Shown here piece after piece: positions 59,748-64,000 of a stretch of DNA of 64,000 nt. The DNA lies in the NCBI GenBank assembly GCA_009760855.2, contig WPIO01000037.1, positions 3,527,501 to 3,591,500 of the forward strand. The letters run 5' to 3'. Both the position numbers and the translations under genes were made by a program. Each line of letters opens with the position of its first letter. Position 1 is the stretch's first letter. This DNA comes from Cristatella mucedo. Lineage: Eukaryota; Bryozoa; Phylactolaemata; Cristatellidae. The notes beneath the pieces are model-generated. The model did no database searches. It was not told where the DNA came from and worked only from the letters and a program-made list of their open reading frames with translations.

Positions 59748-60139
59748 AATTAATATTTCGGGAGCGATTCGCCCGAAATGTGGACGCGTGCTGGTGCCGT
59801 GGTCTGACTTGGCAATTGCGCCATGCAACGCAACGTGTTCACTGGTTCTCTTCCGCAGTTGCGAGCGACCAGATGCCGGCAAACGAACCTCTGCTGTCAA
59901 CATTCACCTTTGCCAATGCGGTGAAAGTCAAACAGCCGGGCGCGTCATGGGCACCGTTGCCACCTGGGCCGCACGCTGTCTGGCGACAGCGCGGGCGGTC
60001 GCGCGCCGGCCCGAATTCGTCGGCCTAATCTAGCGATCCGCCCGCCAGCACACTTCGCTCAACCAAAAAGCCATCCGTATCTGAGGCCGCAGATCCGAGG
60101 CTGCTCATGGCGGCGTAGGGACTAACGAGCGAATGATAC

Positions 60140-60277
60140 AGCGAATGATGTTAGCGCACAGCTCACTCTTCTCTCTTCTCTCTGCTCTTTATACTTGACT
60201 GCGGGTAGAGTGAGCTGTACGCTAATATCATTCGCTCGCTATCTCTACTTTTTTTTTACAGCTTACTCTACCCGCAG
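60140..60277. other. Overlapping inverted repeats sharing a middle arm
   Basis: IR1: 60140-60169 pairs with 60207-60236 (30-bp arms, two mismatches). IR2: 60199-60219 pairs with 60257-60277 (21-bp arms, one mismatch). The segment 60207-60219 belongs to both, so the two stems are mutually exclusive. Confidence 0.9.
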
Positions 60278-61047
60278 CTTGGCTCTTTAATAAGCAACAG
60301 CCACTCTCCCCCCCCCCCGGTGACTTTGCGACGAACGTCCATCCGCCGCCGCTTCCGCCGCCGCCGCCGCCGCACGGAAATCGATGATAGCAGTCGGCAC
60401 CGCGGCAGCAAGATGGCGCCTTCGCACCGCCCACAGCCGCGACGCAGCGGCGTGTGCTGGAGGCGGAGCTTAAGGTCGCCCAATGGCGTCGGAGCGGCGC
60501 AAGCCGGGCCGGCCGTCGCCGCTGCCGCCCCCCCCCCCGCCCGCCCGCGCACGCGTGCGTCGGGCGTGGCGTCGAGCCGGACGCCGACCGCCGCCGTTCT
60601 CCGTAGCCCAGCGGGCGCCGGGGCGTGACCTGCTAGTCATCCTCGCTCGCTCGCCTCGGCTCCGGGAGCGCGGCCGCGTCCTCCGCTCGATTACTCCGCT
60701 CGCGCGCGCTCAGCGGCGACGCCGCTGCACGCCGCCGCCGCCGCAGCCTACATTCGGTTCGATGGGGTCAGCTTAGCGAAGCGAACGGTGCCGCAAGAGA
60801 GACCGCCGAGGCACGACCGTCCCTCGGCGACCGGTCGCGAAGACGCCATTCCCCAAAGATTCGGCGCCGGACGTGCGCCCAGCGCACGCCACCGCCGGGA
60901 AAGACGCGCTCTCGCGCCGATCGCAGGTTCCGGTTCCGGCTGGCGGTCGTTCGACGCTAACGACGATCGACTGCGGACGAAACTTGACGTCGACGGCAGC
61001 ACTAGGCCAGCGCCGGCGCGCGGCGGCGCGAGTGACGCCGAGAAGGA

Positions 61048-61049
<2 letters not shown>

Positions 61050-61126
<77 letters not shown>
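61050..61126. repeat. (CT)n microsatellite
   Basis: About 38 pure units within CpG-rich DNA. Confidence 0.97.
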
Positions 61127-61127
<1 letters not shown>

Positions 61128-61828
61128 GTTCGCCGGTCGCTCCTCGCAGCTTCGCGAGCCGAAAGAAGTCCTTCCGCCGGGCCGTCGCTGAGCGCGTGGA
61201 TTCGCAGACGCAGCGCGAACGAGAGCGGAATAGGAAGCGGCCGCGCGCAAGCGCGAGAGAGAGAGCCTTCGGTCGCGAGCGCGAGGCCCAGGGCGCGTCG
61301 GTCGGCGTTTCGGCGAAATGGCGGCACGGCGTCGCAGCGCTTTCGAAGACGCCGCGCTTGCCCGGGAAGGCGGCCGCGCGAAGATTACCCCCCCCCCCCG
61401 TGGCCCTGTGCTGCGGTCGCTCGACGATCGCGGCGCCAGCGCGAAGGAGCCGACTGCTCGCTCGCCGGCCGGTGCTGAAATTCGGGCGGGGGCTCAATGT
61501 GCGCGCGGAGGCGCTCGCGCATTGAGCCGCGTGCGACTGCTATGCCGGACGACTAGCTAAGCTACTAGCCAGCTGCTCGTCGGCGTCCGAAACTCGTCAA
61601 GTGACACGCGCCCGCCGCCTCAGCCAGCGCCTTCGGCCCGCCTACAATCCTCGCGCTAGCCGTTTCGGGCGATAAACGGCCGCGGCGGCGGTGGCGGTGG
61701 CGGCGGTTGTGGCCAGACTAGATCGAGCCAATCGCCTCCGTCCGCGAGAGACTTCGCGCGCGCGCGCGCGCGTGTCCTACTTCCGCCGGAACTTTGACCA
61801 GGCGTCCTGTGACGAGCGAGTCTGCGCA

Positions 61829-61850
61829 GATCGCAGTGATCACTGCGATC
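61829..61850. promoter_or_regulatory. 22-bp perfect palindrome upstream of the signal-peptide exon start
   Basis: GATCGCAGTGATCACTGCGATC, perfectly self-complementary, 33 bp before the ATG at 61883. Could bind a dimeric factor or form a small hairpin in the 5' leader. Confidence 0.6.
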
Positions 61851-61882
61851 GCAATGACGTGAGCGTCTTTCTGCCGCCACGC

Positions 61883-61984
61883 ATGCACGGCAGCGGGAGT
61901 TGGCAGGCGCCGCGGCGACACGCCCTGTCGAGGCAGCCGCTGCCGCTGCTGTTGCAGTTGCTTGTCGTCGCTACGCTAGTCGAG
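61883..61984 (+). CDS. Candidate first coding exon, signal peptide
   Basis: ATG at 61883 opens 34 codons that end exactly at a consensus donor CGAG|GTAAGTGC. The peptide starts MHGSGSWQAPRRHAL and has a hydrophobic core PLPLLLQLLVVATLVE after a basic stretch, the layout of a secretory signal peptide or signal anchor. The upstream frame is open but has no ATG back to 61691. The exon leaves in phase 0. It lies in CpG-rich DNA, as first exons often do. The product is unknown because the rest of the gene is beyond recognition here; the -3 base is C, so the start context is not strong. Confidence 0.55.
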
Positions 61985-62141
61985 GTAAGTGCTCCAACTC
62001 GGAGTCTAGGTGCGCGAGCGGCAACCGTAAGCTTTGCATAGTTTAAGCGCTGACGTCTGCTTAGTGGCGGCGACGCCTTCAAAGAGACGGCAACGCCTAC
62101 GGACGCCTTGCGCGCACGCACCCGTAGCTGCGCAACCGCCG

Positions 62142-62162
62142 CGCGGAGCGACTCGCTCCGCG
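62142..62162. other. 21-bp perfect odd palindrome
   Basis: CGCGGAGCGA, one central base, TCGCTCCGCG. Confidence 0.75.
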
Positions 62163-62570
62163 AGCTGCTGCCAGAGCGATGCCACCTCGCCGCCGCGTCG
62201 GTCGGCCTAATTTGGCCTCGCACTGCGGAGGCGGCGTAAGTCTGCGCGCGATGCCGAGGCGGAGGGAAGGCGACGGCCAGCGAACGCGTTCGGGCTCGGC
62301 GCGGCGCGACTGCCCGCTCGCTCGCGACGTGCAGCGGCTGCCCGCTCACGAGTGGGCGATCGCCGACCGACGCGTGCGCGTTCGCCCCCGGCTTGGCTTC
62401 GGTCAGCGCCACATTTCCGCTCGTCGCAGGCGTCCCAGCGGCCGCCCGTCGGTGCGACGGTGGCGGCGGCGGCGGCAGCAACGATCGCACCGTCAAGCGG
62501 TGAGTGCGGCGCCCTGCGCTGCACTGAAGGGAGCTCCCGTTTCACCCGGCGTGCTCGCCGCGCTTTTCTA

Positions 62571-62578
62571 TTCTCCAT

Positions 62579-62663
<85 letters not shown>

Positions 62664-62670
62664 TCTCTCT

Positions 62671-62742
<72 letters not shown>

Positions 62743-62744
62743 CA

Positions 62745-62777
<33 letters not shown>

Positions 62778-62827
62778 AACTCTCTCTCTGCTCTCTCTCT
62801 CTGCTCTCTCTCTGTCTCTCTCTCTCT

Positions 62828-62870
<43 letters not shown>

Positions 62871-62962
62871 TCTCTCTCTCTCTCTCTCTCTGCTCTCTCT
62901 CTCTCTCTGCTCTCTCTCTCTCTCTGCTCTCTCTCTGCTCTCCCTCTCTGTTCTCTCTCTCT

Positions 62963-63016
<54 letters not shown>

Positions 63017-63330
63017 GCTCTCTCTCTCTGCTCTCTCTCTCTGCTCTCTCTCTGCTCTCTCTCTGCTCTCTCTCTCTCTGCTCTCTCTCTGCTCTTTCTC
63101 TGCTCTCTCTCTGCTCTCTCTCTCTGCTCTCTCTCTCTGCTCTCTCTCTCTCTCTCTGCTCTCTCTCTCTGCTCTCTCTGCTATCTCTCTCTCTGCTCTC
63201 TCTGCTCTCTCTCTCTCTCCATTCTCTCTCTCTCTCTCTCTCTCTCTCCATTCTCTCTCCCTCTCTCTCTCTTTCTCTCTCTCAACTCTCTTTCTCTCTC
63301 TCAACTCTCTTTCTCTCTCTCAACTCTCCT
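62571..63330. repeat. 760-bp polypyrimidine (CT)n/(CTCTG)n tract
   Basis: (TC)n with regular GCTCTC, CATTCTC and CAACTC interruptions. Lies between the two candidate exons. The Ser/Leu and Arg/Glu open frames of 227-416 codons are artefacts. Confidence 0.97.
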
Positions 63331-63391
63331 GTCGCCGCGAGCGGCGGTGAGTGGTCGGATGAGCTGCCGATGCCACTATTTACCTATTCAG

Positions 63392-63675
63392 TCGCCTGTC
63401 ATCCGGTCACTCACCTCCTCCGGTCGTAGCGCGCGCTAAGAGCGGAGCACAAGCTCGAAGCTCGGGACGGAGCTCGCCGCCGTGCAGCGGCCGCATTGTG
63501 ACGCCTACGGCGGCGGCCATTGCGGTGAAGACAACGAAAACGCCAGCCAATCTTGAAAGCAGCGCGGATTGTCCGCTGGGTGGCGTCCGACGGCTGGACA
63601 AGTGCTTCCGCTTGTGCGGTGCGCCGAGCAAGGCCGTGTCGACCAACTACGAGCAATTTATCAGCGTCTTCGAGA
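63392..63675 (+). CDS. Candidate internal coding exon, unknown product
   Basis: An open frame runs from a plausible acceptor 'actatttacctattcAG' (63390-63391) to a consensus donor CGAGA|GTAAGT at 63675/63676, phase 1 at the end. The last part reads LESSADCPLGGVRRLDKCF then RLCGAPSKAVSTNYEQFISVFE, mixed composition unlike its low-complexity surroundings. No in-frame ATG is present, so an upstream exon must supply the start. The acceptor phase (needs two bases from upstream) does not fit the phase-0 signal-peptide exon at 61984, so either an extra exon, another acceptor or another transcript is involved. I do not recognise the family. Confidence 0.35.
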
Positions 63676-64000
63676 GTAAGTGCATTCACGAGAGACGCGG
63701 CAGCAGGAGGGGGTCTCGATAAATTAGACCAACTGTCGAGTCGAGCGCTTCTTTGCGCTTTTCTCCCTCTGCGGCCGCAGCTCGCGGCGGCTGCTCGTCA
63801 CGTGCTGCTCGTCACGTGCTGCTGCGAGCCAGACCGAGACAGACCGCTGCCATGTTCGACGCACGCGTACGGCAGCGAGACGATCCGCGCAGACAGGTGG
63901 AGGGTCAAAGGTCAGGCTTCCGGCCAAACGCGGGCGCTGGCTAGCATGAAGGCTGTTGCCGTATAAGAAAGAGGCCTGGAAATCTCATTGGTCTGCAGTG

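Larger units (their letters stand above)
58640..64000. promoter_or_regulatory. GC- and CpG-rich domain (CpG-island-like), probable 5' gene region
   Basis: Base composition switches to strongly GC- and CpG-rich from about 58640 to the right edge, broken by one SINE (59572-59747) and CT tracts. It contains a (GGC)n run, 'aagatggcgcc' at 60409 and 'aaatggcgg' at 61316 (both resemble the YY1 core AAGATGGCGGC), palindromes, and two candidate coding exons ending in GTAAGT. This is the expected look of a TATA-less promoter region of a housekeeping or developmental gene. The exact start site is not visible. Confidence 0.6.

Noticed and set aside
60412-60628. ATG in 'aagatggcgcc' as the start of a proline/alanine-rich protein
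   Set aside because: The frame ends at a stop without a donor, and the motif equally fits a YY1-type promoter element. No decision possible.
60748-61525. Arg-rich frames of about 200-250 codons in both directions
   Set aside because: High GC content suppresses stops; each runs through the (CT)n tract and shows no domain.
62179-63429. 416-codon plus-strand frame and 365-codon minus-strand frame
   Set aside because: Mostly CT-repeat translation; the nonrepeat ends have no family match.

Overview
This is a eukaryotic, almost certainly metazoan, genomic window. It has spliced genes with GT/AG introns, non-LTR retrotransposon (CR1/L2-like) remnants, a tRNA-derived SINE family, a hAT DNA transposon relic, very long microsatellites and a CpG-rich region at the right end. 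I cannot assign the phylum from the sequence.

Region 1 (1-42.7 kb) is a tandem segmental duplication built around an acyl-CoA thioesterase gene of the ACOT8/TesB family, transcribed on the minus strand. Copy B (19993 down to 9505) is complete: six exons whose splice phases all match give an intact 335-residue reading frame with the Asp-Ser-Gln catalytic set. Copy A (7090 down to 356) has exons 1-5; exon 6 lies beyond the left edge. Copy C is a wreck: an exon 6 relic with a 1-bp deletion (34240-34351) and an exon 1 relic with an early stop (near 38.9 kb), with exons 2-5 not found between them. Promoter-proximal DNA, including a CCAAT box, and upstream blocks are also triplicated. The intact copies start with a presequence of mitochondrial type and lack a peroxisomal PTS1 C-terminus, which differs from the usual ACOT8 location.

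Region 2 (42.7-58.6 kb) is repeat-rich. Its centrepiece is a 4.08-kb hAT-like transposon (47395-51474) nested in a LINE 3' end. It keeps a BED-finger N-terminus and a hATC dimerisation C-terminus on the minus strand, but where the catalytic core should be it carries about 15-16 degenerate tandem copies of a ~172-bp monomer and a 54-bp palindrome. Around it are LINE fragments, a kilobase of polypurine DNA, and several hairpins.

Region 3 (58.6-64 kb) is GC- and CpG-rich, with microsatellites, palindromes and overlapping inverted repeats. It looks like the 5' end of a plus-strand gene: a signal-peptide exon ending in a strong donor (61883-61984), a 760-bp polypyrimidine tract, and another candidate coding exon ending in GTAAGT (to 63675). 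Most long open frames in this window (Ser/Leu, Arg/Glu, Cys/Leu, Ala/Gln or Tyr/Ile runs) are microsatellite artefacts and are not called as genes.
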